64,000 nucleotides of DNA, from NCBI GenBank assembly GCA_013824245.1, contig PNNN01000018.1:60351-124350 (forward strand), in the 5' to 3' direction. Origin of the DNA: Chlorobiaceae bacterium. GTDB lineage: Bacteria > Bacteroidota > Ignavibacteria > UBA10030 > SZUA-254. Positions within the stretch are counted from its first letter, which is position 1. Each line of letters starts with the position of its first letter. Below are positions 55,524 to 63,279 of the stretch, piece by piece. The notes under the pieces were generated by a model, which made no database searches, had not been told where the DNA came from, and saw only the letters and a program-made list of their open reading frames with translations. Made by a program: the position numbers and the translations under genes.

Positions 55524-55554
55524 TGTAGTGCCGATCTGGTGATCGGCTACTACA
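55524..55554. repeat. Palindrome TGTAGT...ACTACA
   Basis: TGTAGT (55524-55529) and ACTACA (55549-55554) flank GCCGATC paired with GATCGGC (55530-55536, 55541-55547). It overlaps the stop codon of the Nramp/Usp gene. It belongs with the 54270 and 61634 elements by its TGTAG/CTACA ends. Confidence 0.75.
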
Positions 55555-57421
55555 CCACCAATACCGGTATCTTCAATTTGTGGCGAACCTTAGGTACTGT
55601 TGTTCCGAACAAAATATCTTTCAATCCGCTGTGGCGGTGACCGCCCATGATGAGTAGATCGATTTGCGTTTCGTTTGCAAGCATTACAAGTTGTTTGGGA
55701 ACGTTGCCGAATCCGAGATGAGTGTGAACTTCAAAACCGAATGTACGAAGTTGGTCTGAGATATTTTCAATATGCTCTTTGTCGCTTCGTGCTTCATCGT
55801 CAAATGCTTCTTTCCCAAAAAGTTGTCCGCTTACTCCTTCAACAACATGGAAAAGATAAATTGCGGCATGATGATGCTCTGCGATTGATTGAGCGTGAGA
55901 GAGAATTTTCTCTTCCATCCCGCCAAAATCTAAAGCAACGCCAATTTTAGTGTATGTTTGATGCGAAAGCGAAAGCGATGGGATTGGCATAGTAACTTCT
56001 CTCCTTTTCCTCCATAATTTCGGAAATGTCATATACATGAGTAAAATTGTACAGCCAAGAATAAATGGCACGGCTGTAATCCAAATCCAGATTGCATTGC
56101 TGCCCGCCGCTTCAATCCATTCTGATAAAACACCATAAACTAACCGTGCATTGAGCGTGATAATAACTACTGCCGCAGTCCATGCAAGAATTAAAACCCA
56201 TTTCTTGTTTGCGAATTGTTTCATGCGTATTTTATCGCTTGTGAAGTGAATCAACGGAACAACTGCGAACGGGAGCTGTAAGCTTAAAATAACCTGACTG
56301 AGAATAAGAAGTCCGTACGATCCCTCATCGCCTTGTACCGCAAGAACAATTACTGCCGGAATAATTGCAAGCATCCGCGTTATGAGCCGACGTATAACCG
56401 GACGCATTTTGAATTGCAGGAATCCTTCCATAACAATCTGTCCGGCAAGTGTACCGGTAAGCGTTGAGCTTTGCCCCGCGGCAATTAAAGCAAGCGCAAA
56501 TAGTGTGCTGGCGATAGCTGTTCCAAGAAGCGGTGTAAGAAGACTGTGCGCTTGCTGGATTTCCGTTACAACGATTCCGTTTTTATAGAAAACCGAAGCG
56601 GCAACTATAAGAATTGCGGCATTTACAAAGAACGCGGCATTAAGCGCTATTGATGTATCGAGAAGGTTCCAACGGCATGCCTGCTTTTTGCAATCGTCGG
56701 TTTCGCATACGTCGCGTGTTTGTACCAGCGCAGAGTGAAGATAAAGATTATGCGGCATCACTGTTGCACCGAGAATTCCGATTGCAACATATAAACTTTC
56801 GGAAGTCAGATGGGGAACAAATCCTTTGGCAACCTCTCCCCACACCGGTTCGGCTAAAAATATTTCAATACCGAAACACAATCCGATAGTCGAAATCAGC
56901 ATAACGATAAACGCTTCAACTTTTCTGATTCCAAAATTTTGAATGATAAGAAAAAGAAAGGTATCAAATCCGGTTATGATAACGCCGTATAAAAGTGGAA
57001 CGTTCAATAAAAGATTCAAGCCGATAGCCGTACCGAGAACTTCGGCAAGATCGCAGGCGGCAATTGCAATCTCGCAAAGCACCCATAAAATGAACGCGAC
57101 GGGCTTCGGGTAATTCTCGCGGCACGCCTGCGCAAGATCTCTTCCTGTAACAATTCCCAATCTTGCCGAAAGAGTTTGCAGTAAAACAGCAATCAGGTTC
57201 GACATCAACAAAACCCAGATGAGAGAATAACCAAACCGCGCGCCGCCTTCGAGGTCAGTTGCCCAGTTACCGGGGTCCATGTAGCCCACGCTAACGAGAT
57301 AGGCGGGACCGAGGAATGCGAAGAAGCGTTTAAATGTTCCCACATTTTTCGGAATAGAAACCGAGCGATGAACCTCGGAGAGAGACTGAGATGTTTGATT
57401 GTCCTTTGTAGAAGGATTCAT
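55550..57421 (-). CDS. mntH: Nramp-type Mn/Fe transporter fused to a universal stress domain
   Basis: The first 455 residues form an eleven-helix Nramp transporter with DPGNWATDLEGG (metal-binding D and N in helix 1) and VMPHNLYLHSALVQ (helix 6), moving Mn2+ or Fe2+ with protons. The last 150 residues are a UspA domain (KIGVALDFGGMEEKIL...MGGHRHSGLKDILFGTTVPKV). Standard MntH proteins are about 410 residues and lack it. The ATG at 57421 overlaps the DUF5131 stop by one base. The cytoplasmic Usp part may bind nucleotide and gate transport; this is inference. Confidence 0.93.
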   Translation of the reverse strand: MNPSTKDNQTSQSLSEVHRSVSIPKNVGTFKRFFAFLGPAYLVSVGYMDPGNWATDLEGGARFGYSLIWVLLMSNLIAVLLQTLSARLGIVTGRDLAQACRENYPKPVAFILWVLCEIAIAACDLAEVLGTAIGLNLLLNVPLLYGVIITGFDTFLFLIIQNFGIRKVEAFIVMLISTIGLCFGIEIFLAEPVWGEVAKGFVPHLTSESLYVAIGILGATVMPHNLYLHSALVQTRDVCETDDCKKQACRWNLLDTSIALNAAFFVNAAILIVAASVFYKNGIVVTEIQQAHSLLTPLLGTAIASTLFALALIAAGQSSTLTGTLAGQIVMEGFLQFKMRPVIRRLITRMLAIIPAVIVLAVQGDEGSYGLLILSQVILSLQLPFAVVPLIHFTSDKIRMKQFANKKWVLILAWTAAVVIITLNARLVYGVLSEWIEAAGSNAIWIWITAVPFILGCTILLMYMTFPKLWRKRREVTMPIPSLSLSHQTYTKIGVALDFGGMEEKILSHAQSIAEHHHAAIYLFHVVEGVSGQLFGKEAFDDEARSDKEHIENISDQLRTFGFEVHTHLGFGNVPKQLVMLANETQIDLLIMGGHRHSGLKDILFGTTVPKVRHKLKIPVLVV

Positions 57422-58212
57422 CAAGCGGAGATTCGTTGAGAGAGTTTATTTTCGTTAATATTCTTCTGTGAATATTTCGAATTAAAATTTTCATCTATTG
57501 AATTTCTGGATGGCATCTCATTATATATTTTTCCATCAAGCATCCTTCCATTTTTCTTCTTGTGAACACCACCCCATTGTTTAAAGAAAAATGGCACACT
57601 GTTGTTTTTACACTGCTCTCGAATATTTCTCACCCATTCCGGGGACATTGTTCTTGCTTTGGGTCCGGATTCACCACCGACAATTACCCAATCGATTTTA
57701 TCAAGGGGGATTGTCGAAATCTGCCCAAGCAAAGGCTCCAATGAGATGAATCGGACAACCGAAGGAACTTGCGCAAGATCATGTACTCGTGAGATATAAT
57801 CTTCGGACTCAACACTTACACCCATCCAAACATTTTTGGGCCAAATCAGGATTGGAGCAAGCAAACGTAATCGATCTGAGCGTTTTGTTAAAATCTGAAA
57901 AGTATGGTGGTTTGCCTTATCCATCATCCGGAATACCTTTTGAATGTACTCTGTGGGAATTTTTTCATGAAATAGGTCGCTCATTGAATTTACAAAAACA
58001 ATCCGCGGTTTCCTCCATTTTAGTGGCAGCGCAATAACATCTGGGTGTAGAGTTACTTTAAATCCACTGTTATAGGAGGGCGAACCCATCGCCTGCAATC
58101 TCTTTGCAATACGTTCAGCATAACAATTTTTACATCCTGGGCTGACTTTCGTGCATCCCGTTATAGGATTCCACGTTGACTCAGTCCATTCTATTTTTGA
58201 TCTATCTGCCAT
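57421..58212 (-). CDS. DUF5131 (phage Gp37/Gp68-like) three-cysteine protein
   Basis: A 263-residue member of the DUF5131 family. It begins SKIEWTESTWNPITGCTKVSPGCKNCYAE with the three cysteines C20, C27 and C30, a radical-SAM-like arrangement with C-x6-C-x2-C, followed by VFVNSMSDLFHEKIP, TKRSDRLR, WMGVSVES and GGESGPKARTM. Proteins of this type are encoded beside TcmP proteins in phages and bacteria, as here. The reaction is unknown. It overlaps TcmP by 11 bases and the transporter gene by one. Confidence 0.9.
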   Translation of the reverse strand: MADRSKIEWTESTWNPITGCTKVSPGCKNCYAERIAKRLQAMGSPSYNSGFKVTLHPDVIALPLKWRKPRIVFVNSMSDLFHEKIPTEYIQKVFRMMDKANHHTFQILTKRSDRLRLLAPILIWPKNVWMGVSVESEDYISRVHDLAQVPSVVRFISLEPLLGQISTIPLDKIDWVIVGGESGPKARTMSPEWVRNIREQCKNNSVPFFFKQWGGVHKKKNGRMLDGKIYNEMPSRNSIDENFNSKYSQKNINENKLSQRISA

Positions 58213-59044
58213 TTGAAAAATCTAATGTTCCTTGATTGAAGCTACCTAATATTGCTTTATTCCAAAATTCAATACCCTTTTTATCCCTTGAATAGAATGC
58301 TAGATGATATAATGGTACATTATTTTGTTGAAGCTTTATTCGTTTGGGATTTCCTTTCATATATCCTAATTTAAACATTTGTCTTTCAAATTCCGAAATT
58401 AAGAATCTAGAAAAATTACTATCTTTCTTTGAATGGTCTGTCCACCCGCTACGCCAATCTGCGATTCCAAGAAACTTTTCAATTTTGTCGTTTGATGGTT
58501 TCAAATAGTTTGGGATGTTTCTTTTGACATCCATGCCAAAAGCTAAAAGAACAAGAAAATCCACAAATTTCGCTTCTGCTAGAATTTTAATGGTAGAATA
58601 ATATAAACCAATGTCAGGTGGATCAACAAAACAAAAAGATAATACTTTTTGTGTCTTTGAATGCTTCGGTATAGCTTTTATAATCTCTGATATTCTATCA
58701 TTACAGTTTCCAACAATGTAGGAAATGTCGGAAGATACATTCAACTGCTCTATCCTGCGCTTTAAGATGTCTATATTTTCAGAATTAATATCACAGTAAA
58801 TATATTTATCAAACGGATCCTTTACCGTCAATACCAACAACGGTGATCCTGCAAAAATCTTCTTAGTCCCTTTTATTTTAAAGCACCCTGGGCCGCTATA
58901 TAAATCTATAAACACCCTTTTATCCCATTTTTGTTTCATCCCTTTCGAAAATAAATTAAGATAGTAGGAGAGTAATTTGTACTTATCGATCGAATAGTTA
59001 CCTCTCTCAAAACATTTTAAATTATCGTTTGATAGTTCTAACAT
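58202..59044 (-). CDS. tcmP: Three-Cys-motif partner protein TcmP
   Basis: About 280 residues, starting at the ATG behind a perfect GGAGG. FIDLYSGPGCFKIKGT, GSPLLVL, YIYCDINSENIDIL, FCFVDPPDIGLYYSTI and LLAFGMDVKRNIP match TcmP, a methyltransferase-like Rossmann protein defined by its neighbourhood with the three-cysteine DUF5131 family, which indeed follows. Function unknown; a nucleic-acid or small-molecule modification role is guessed from the fold. The A+T-rich composition suggests recent arrival. Confidence 0.88.
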   Translation of the reverse strand: MLELSNDNLKCFERGNYSIDKYKLLSYYLNLFSKGMKQKWDKRVFIDLYSGPGCFKIKGTKKIFAGSPLLVLTVKDPFDKYIYCDINSENIDILKRRIEQLNVSSDISYIVGNCNDRISEIIKAIPKHSKTQKVLSFCFVDPPDIGLYYSTIKILAEAKFVDFLVLLAFGMDVKRNIPNYLKPSNDKIEKFLGIADWRSGWTDHSKKDSNFSRFLISEFERQMFKLGYMKGNPKRIKLQQNNVPLYHLAFYSRDKKGIEFWNKAILGSFNQGTLDFSNGR

Positions 59045-59096
59045 AAATCCTCCAGATAAAAATTTACATTTTAACAATAATCAATAATTATATTGT

Positions 59097-60365
59097 CTAT
59101 TTTCTTGCTTCCTGAACTGCAACAACTTTATTATATATCGCCATCAATACGGTTGCAAGAATTCCAATTCCAAACAGCACGAACCAAATTATTCCCGGTT
59201 CGCCCGTGCGTTTTGCGTTTTCATACATCCATCCGCCAAAAGGTCCACCAACAAACCATGCAATCGCTATTGGAAGGAATGCATATCCTTGAAACAAACC
59301 TTGTTGACCCGGTGGCGCTAATTCAGATATATATTCATAATATCGCGGTGCCTGTGCCATCTCGCCGATAGCGAAAACAACGATGCCGGCGGCAATCGTC
59401 GGAATGCTTGGACTCAATCCAATAATCAGCCAACAAAAACTTGAAACACCAAAACCCATAACTATCGCAGTTCGTGTTGGAATATTTTTCGTCAACCGGT
59501 TCACAACAAGCTGCAGCACGATAATCGCACCGGCTCCTGACCATGATTGTATCAACTCGAACGGTGCATCTTTATCAACAAAGTCAACAAGATAATACGG
59601 TATAATTACAAACTCTTGCCAGAACATAATCCAGAATAGCGAGAAGATGAGAAGGAATATCATAAACTTCACATTACCAAGAACAATAACGAGATTCTTC
59701 ATCTTCGTTCCGAGCGTTTCAACAACTTCCGTTGAAGCACTCTTCACTTCTTTATAAAAGAAAAAATTTACAACCAACATAGCCGCACAACTGATTGCGG
59801 AGACAAGGTAAACATACTCGATTCCGATTGAATCTCTCACGAAGTATGCAATCGTAGGACCAATGGCTGCGCCGATATTCACAAGCCAATAATAAATTGC
59901 ATAACCGAGAGATTTTGTTTCTTTGGATGAAGTAACCGCGATGGTTCCAAGAACAGACGGTTTGATGAAAGAACCGCCGATAGCTGTGAACACAAGAAAC
60001 ACAATCAATACCGGGTAGAGTGGCAAGCCGCCATAAATTCCAGAGAAAATTGTCATCCCGACAGAACCAATCAAAAAGTAACCGACTGCTAACATAGAGA
60101 ATGCAATCATGAAGGCACGCCGGAAACCAAATTTGTCTGCAAGTGTTCCTCCGAGAATCGGAAGCAGATAAATCAAACCGCCGAAAAGTCCTGAAAGTCC
60201 TCCAGCTTCAGTTTCACTGAAACCAAGTTTGTTGCGGAAGTAGATGCCCATAATAATTTGCTGACCGTAAAGAGCTAACCGCTCAAACAGTTCCATGCCG
60301 TTTGCAACCCAGAAAGTCGGATGAAAACCGGTTTTCAATTTTTCTAAACCTTTTGTTAATGCCAT
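59097..60365 (-). CDS. POT/PTR2-like MFS transporter
   Basis: A 422-residue major facilitator from the ATG at 60365, which has AGGAG five bases before it. FWVANGMELFERLALYGQQIIMGIYF is the E-x2-ER proton-coupling helix of peptide (POT) transporters, and GLFGGLIYLLPILGGTLADKFGFRR the following loop. The later SFIKPSVLGTIA and EMAQAPRYYEYISELAP pieces are less POT-like, so oligopeptide uptake is likely but not certain. It is preceded on the same strand by no close partner. Confidence 0.85.
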   Translation of the reverse strand: MALTKGLEKLKTGFHPTFWVANGMELFERLALYGQQIIMGIYFRNKLGFSETEAGGLSGLFGGLIYLLPILGGTLADKFGFRRAFMIAFSMLAVGYFLIGSVGMTIFSGIYGGLPLYPVLIVFLVFTAIGGSFIKPSVLGTIAVTSSKETKSLGYAIYYWLVNIGAAIGPTIAYFVRDSIGIEYVYLVSAISCAAMLVVNFFFYKEVKSASTEVVETLGTKMKNLVIVLGNVKFMIFLLIFSLFWIMFWQEFVIIPYYLVDFVDKDAPFELIQSWSGAGAIIVLQLVVNRLTKNIPTRTAIVMGFGVSSFCWLIIGLSPSIPTIAAGIVVFAIGEMAQAPRYYEYISELAPPGQQGLFQGYAFLPIAIAWFVGGPFGGWMYENAKRTGEPGIIWFVLFGIGILATVLMAIYNKVVAVQEARK

Positions 60366-60593
60366 GAATACTCCTGCTGATACAATAAGATATTTATGAA
60401 AATAAAGCGATAATGTGAAATTAGTGAATTGAGGAGTGAGATGCAAACCAAAAGCTAAAAGCCAATAGTTAAGAGTACTGCTTGATCGGGATAAACTCCA
60501 AGTAAAGAGTGATATGTGATTTTGTTGATAGATTGAAGATGAGATTCCTTTTCGTTATCTTTCAAAGTGATAATATAACTCGAAAGAAAGATT

Positions 60594-61652
60594 ATGAAAG
60601 CAGTACGTTTCCATGAATTTGGCGGCGCAGATGTTTTAAAATTTGAAGATATGCCAATCCCAAAGATTGGACCAAATGATGTATTACTCCAACTTAAAGC
60701 GGCGGCATTAAATCATCTTGACCTTTGGGTGCGAAGCGGGGATAGAGAAAAAAGCATTCCTCTTCCTCATATACCCGGCTCTGATGGCGCGGGCATTATT
60801 GCAGAAGTAGGAAGCGCAGTTGATTTTCTGAAAGTCGGAGATAAAGTTTTAATATCGCCCGGAATATCCTGTGGACATTGCGAGATGTGCTTAGGCGGAA
60901 CCGATAATCTTTGCAGATATTATCATGTGCTTGGTACAAAAGAAGATGGAACCTACGCAGAGTTTGTAAAAGTTCCGGCAACAAATGTTCTTCCTATTCC
61001 CGATGGTTTAGATTTTAACCAAGCCGCAGCGATACCGCTTGTGTTTCTTACTGCCTGGCATATGCTGGTTGGTGTAGCGGAAGTTAAACCGGGAGAAACA
61101 GTTCTTGTTCATGCGGCAGGAAGTGGTGTTGGATCGGCGGGAATTCAGATTGCGAAACTTATGGGCGCACAAGTAATAACAACTGCCGGCACTGAAGAAA
61201 AATTGGATAAAGCTAAAGGACTTGGTGCCGATGAAATTATCAATTATAAAGAAAAAGATTTTGTGGCAGAAGTTAAGCGACTCACAAACAAGCGCGGTGT
61301 CGATATTGTCTTCGAGCACACGGGAGGTGAAATTTTCGAGAAGAGCATATCCGTACTTGCCAAGGGCGGCAAACTTGTAACGTGCGGATCAACCGATAAT
61401 TATCTTGCAAAAGTCGATATTCGTTATGTTTTTGCAAAACATTTAACTCTCTTCGGTTCATTTATGGGAACAAAACGCGAGATGATAGAAGTGCTGAATT
61501 TTTTTAAAAAGGGTGAAGGAAATGCTCAGCTTAAACCGGTTATCGATTCTGTCTTCCCGATAGAAAAAGCATCGGAGGCGCATAAAAAAATGGAAGAAAG
61601 AAAAATTTTTGGAAAAATAGTTTTAACATTAGAAGATGTAGCACACCTTTAA
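60594..61652 (+). CDS. Zinc-type alcohol dehydrogenase-like (MDR) oxidoreductase
   Basis: A 352-residue medium-chain dehydrogenase. Catalytic-domain features are ALNHLDLWVRSGD, HIPGSDGAGIIAEVG and the structural-zinc cysteines in CGHCEMCLGGTDNLC; the NADP-binding part has VHAAGSGVGSAGIQIAKLMGA. The usual catalytic zinc cysteine is replaced in the NHLDLW stretch, as in quinone-oxidoreductase-like members. The last codons and stop (VAHL) are supplied by a palindromic repeat. Confidence 0.9.
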   Translation: MKAVRFHEFGGADVLKFEDMPIPKIGPNDVLLQLKAAALNHLDLWVRSGDREKSIPLPHIPGSDGAGIIAEVGSAVDFLKVGDKVLISPGISCGHCEMCLGGTDNLCRYYHVLGTKEDGTYAEFVKVPATNVLPIPDGLDFNQAAAIPLVFLTAWHMLVGVAEVKPGETVLVHAAGSGVGSAGIQIAKLMGAQVITTAGTEEKLDKAKGLGADEIINYKEKDFVAEVKRLTNKRGVDIVFEHTGGEIFEKSISVLAKGGKLVTCGSTDNYLAKVDIRYVFAKHLTLFGSFMGTKREMIEVLNFFKKGEGNAQLKPVIDSVFPIEKASEAHKKMEERKIFGKIVLTLEDVAHL

Positions 61653-62268
61653 GGCGTACTACATCTAAGCATCTAAGAAACATCATGGAATTGAATACCG
61701 ATCAATATTATCATATTTACAACCGCTCAATCAATAATGAATTAGTTTTTCATTCAGAGAATAATTATGATTACTTTTTAAGAAAGTATCAACACTATTT
61801 TAGCAATTATTTTGACACAATTACATACTGCTTAATGCCTACACATTTTCATTTTCTGGTGTTTGTTAAATCTGACGACATTATCAAATTAAAAAATAGC
61901 GTAGGAATATTTTTAAGTTCTTATACCAAGGCACTAAATATAGAGCAATGCCGACATGGAAATCTTTTTCAGCAACACACAAAATCTCGACATGTGGATA
62001 AAGATAGTTATCTGATTTCGGTAGCGTCTTATATTCATCAAAATCCGATTAGGTCTGGTATCGTAAATAAACTCGAGGATTGGAAATATTCCAGTTATCT
62101 TGAGTATATTGGTCTACGAAAAAATTCTTTTGTCAAAATCGACTTGTTATTAAATTATTTTTCATCGATTGAGGACTTTAAAACGTACTCTGAAGTAATT
62201 ATCGAAAATAAAGATGAAAAATATTGGATCTAATTCACAGATAACGTAATGTGTAGCACACCTTTAAG
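61637..62268 (+). mobile_element. REP-associated transposase unit with flanking repeats
   Basis: An identical 17-base word TGTAGCACACCTTTAAG stands at 61637-61653 and 62252-62268, each inside a palindrome: AGATGTAG with CTACATCT (61634-61666), and AATGTG with CACATT (62248-62282). The transposase gene lies between them in the pattern of RAYT/REP units. Confidence 0.8.
61685..62233 (+). CDS. REP-associated tyrosine transposase (RAYT, Y1/HUH)
   Basis: A 182-residue IS200-like single-strand transposase. The HUH metal site is in CLMPTHFHFLVF; the catalytic tyrosine region is YLISVASYIHQNPIRSG, followed by WKYSSYLEY, typical of the REP-associated group. These enzymes recognise palindromic REP repeats and are thought to spread them, usually staying in place themselves. 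Identical repeats flank the gene. Full length appears intact. Confidence 0.92.
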   Translation: MELNTDQYYHIYNRSINNELVFHSENNYDYFLRKYQHYFSNYFDTITYCLMPTHFHFLVFVKSDDIIKLKNSVGIFLSSYTKALNIEQCRHGNLFQQHTKSRHVDKDSYLISVASYIHQNPIRSGIVNKLEDWKYSSYLEYIGLRKNSFVKIDLLLNYFSSIEDFKTYSEVIIENKDEKYWI

Positions 62269-62323
62269 TTATACTCCACATTCTGGGATTGTTTTATCAA
62301 TTTAACAATAAAGGAGAATCGTC

Positions 62324-62797
62324 ATGAAGGGAAACACAAAAATTATCAACATGCTCAATGACCGGCTTGCGGATGAGCTTACAGCTATCAATCAATACAT
62401 AGTGCATTCGGAGATGTGCGCTAACTGGGGTTACGAAAAGCTTCATCACACTATCGAAAAGCGTGCTATTGAAGAAATGAAACACGCCGAGAAGCTTATT
62501 GCCCGACTTTTATTTTTAGAAGGAACACCAGTTGTCAGCAAACTCAATAAAATGTTTATCGGCGCAAATGTGGAACAGCAATTTAAAAACGATTGGAATG
62601 CAGAGAGCGGCGCTATTAAAGATTACAACGACGACATCAAGCTCGCAGTTTCGGTTGGCGATAACGGAACACGCGAGATGCTCGAAGCTATACTGGTTGA
62701 TGAAGAAAACCATATCGATTGGTTAGAAGCTCAGCTCGATCAAATTAAGCAAATAGGAATTCAAAATTATCTCTCACAACAAATCGAAAAAGCATAA
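62324..62797 (+). CDS. bfr: Bacterioferritin
   Basis: A 157-residue four-helix ferritin. LADELTAINQYIVHSEM supplies the first ferroxidase ligands, and IEEMKHAEKLIARLLFLEG contains glutamate and histidine ligands plus the methionine (M52 type) that binds haem between subunits. VDEENHIDWLEAQLD completes the di-iron site. It stores iron and detoxifies peroxide or oxygen. AAAGGAG lies ahead of the ATG. Confidence 0.95.
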   Translation: MKGNTKIINMLNDRLADELTAINQYIVHSEMCANWGYEKLHHTIEKRAIEEMKHAEKLIARLLFLEGTPVVSKLNKMFIGANVEQQFKNDWNAESGAIKDYNDDIKLAVSVGDNGTREMLEAILVDEENHIDWLEAQLDQIKQIGIQNYLSQQIEKA

Positions 62798-62807
62798 AGG
62801 AAAAATT

Positions 62808-63158
62808 ATGAATCATTTTGGACACATAGAAATACCTACGACAAACTTTGAAATCGCGAAAACATTTTTTGGTTATGTGTTTGGCTGGACATTCCAGGAC
62901 GTACCAAAAATTGAATATGTTCTTTTCAAAGCCGGTATGAAACCCAATGGCGGATTTTTTAAAGTGAAGAAAATGCCAAAGACAAATCAAGTGAATGTTT
63001 ATATAGAAGTGAAAGATATCAACGCAACCTTGAAAAAGGTTCAAAAAGCCGGTGGCACTGTAATTATTAAAAAGTCAAAAGTGCAAAATATGGGCTGGTT
63101 CGGCATGTTTTCAACTCCCGACGGCTGCCATCTATGTTTGTGGCAACGAAAAGTGTAG
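62808..63158 (+). CDS. VOC (glyoxalase/bleomycin) family protein
   Basis: A 116-residue single vicinal-oxygen-chelate fold: HIEIPTTNFEIAKTFFGYVFGW at the start and FSTPDGCHLCLWQ at the end with the metal-site positions. Members include glyoxalases and resistance proteins; no substrate is evident. It follows bacterioferritin by ten bases and is preceded by AAAGG, so the two are likely co-transcribed. Confidence 0.88.
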   Translation: MNHFGHIEIPTTNFEIAKTFFGYVFGWTFQDVPKIEYVLFKAGMKPNGGFFKVKKMPKTNQVNVYIEVKDINATLKKVQKAGGTVIIKKSKVQNMGWFGMFSTPDGCHLCLWQRKV

Positions 63159-63190
63159 TTATCCACAAATTCTCTTTTAAAATTTTTTTA

Positions 63191-63271
63191 ATGTAATGCT
63201 TATGTAACATTGAGCACTATTATTATCAAAAACGAACGAAAATCGCGAATTTTTATGTAATGGCTATGTAA
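63191..63271 (+). promoter_or_regulatory. Direct repeats upstream of the AlbA_2 gene
   Basis: ATGTAATGCTTATGTAA (63191-63207) and ATGTAATGGCTATGTAA (63255-63271) differ at two bases and are 64 bases apart, ending nine bases before a start codon. ATGTAA occurs twice in each copy. They look like operator sites for the downstream gene's own product. Confidence 0.5.
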
Positions 63272-63279
63272 AGGTTTAT

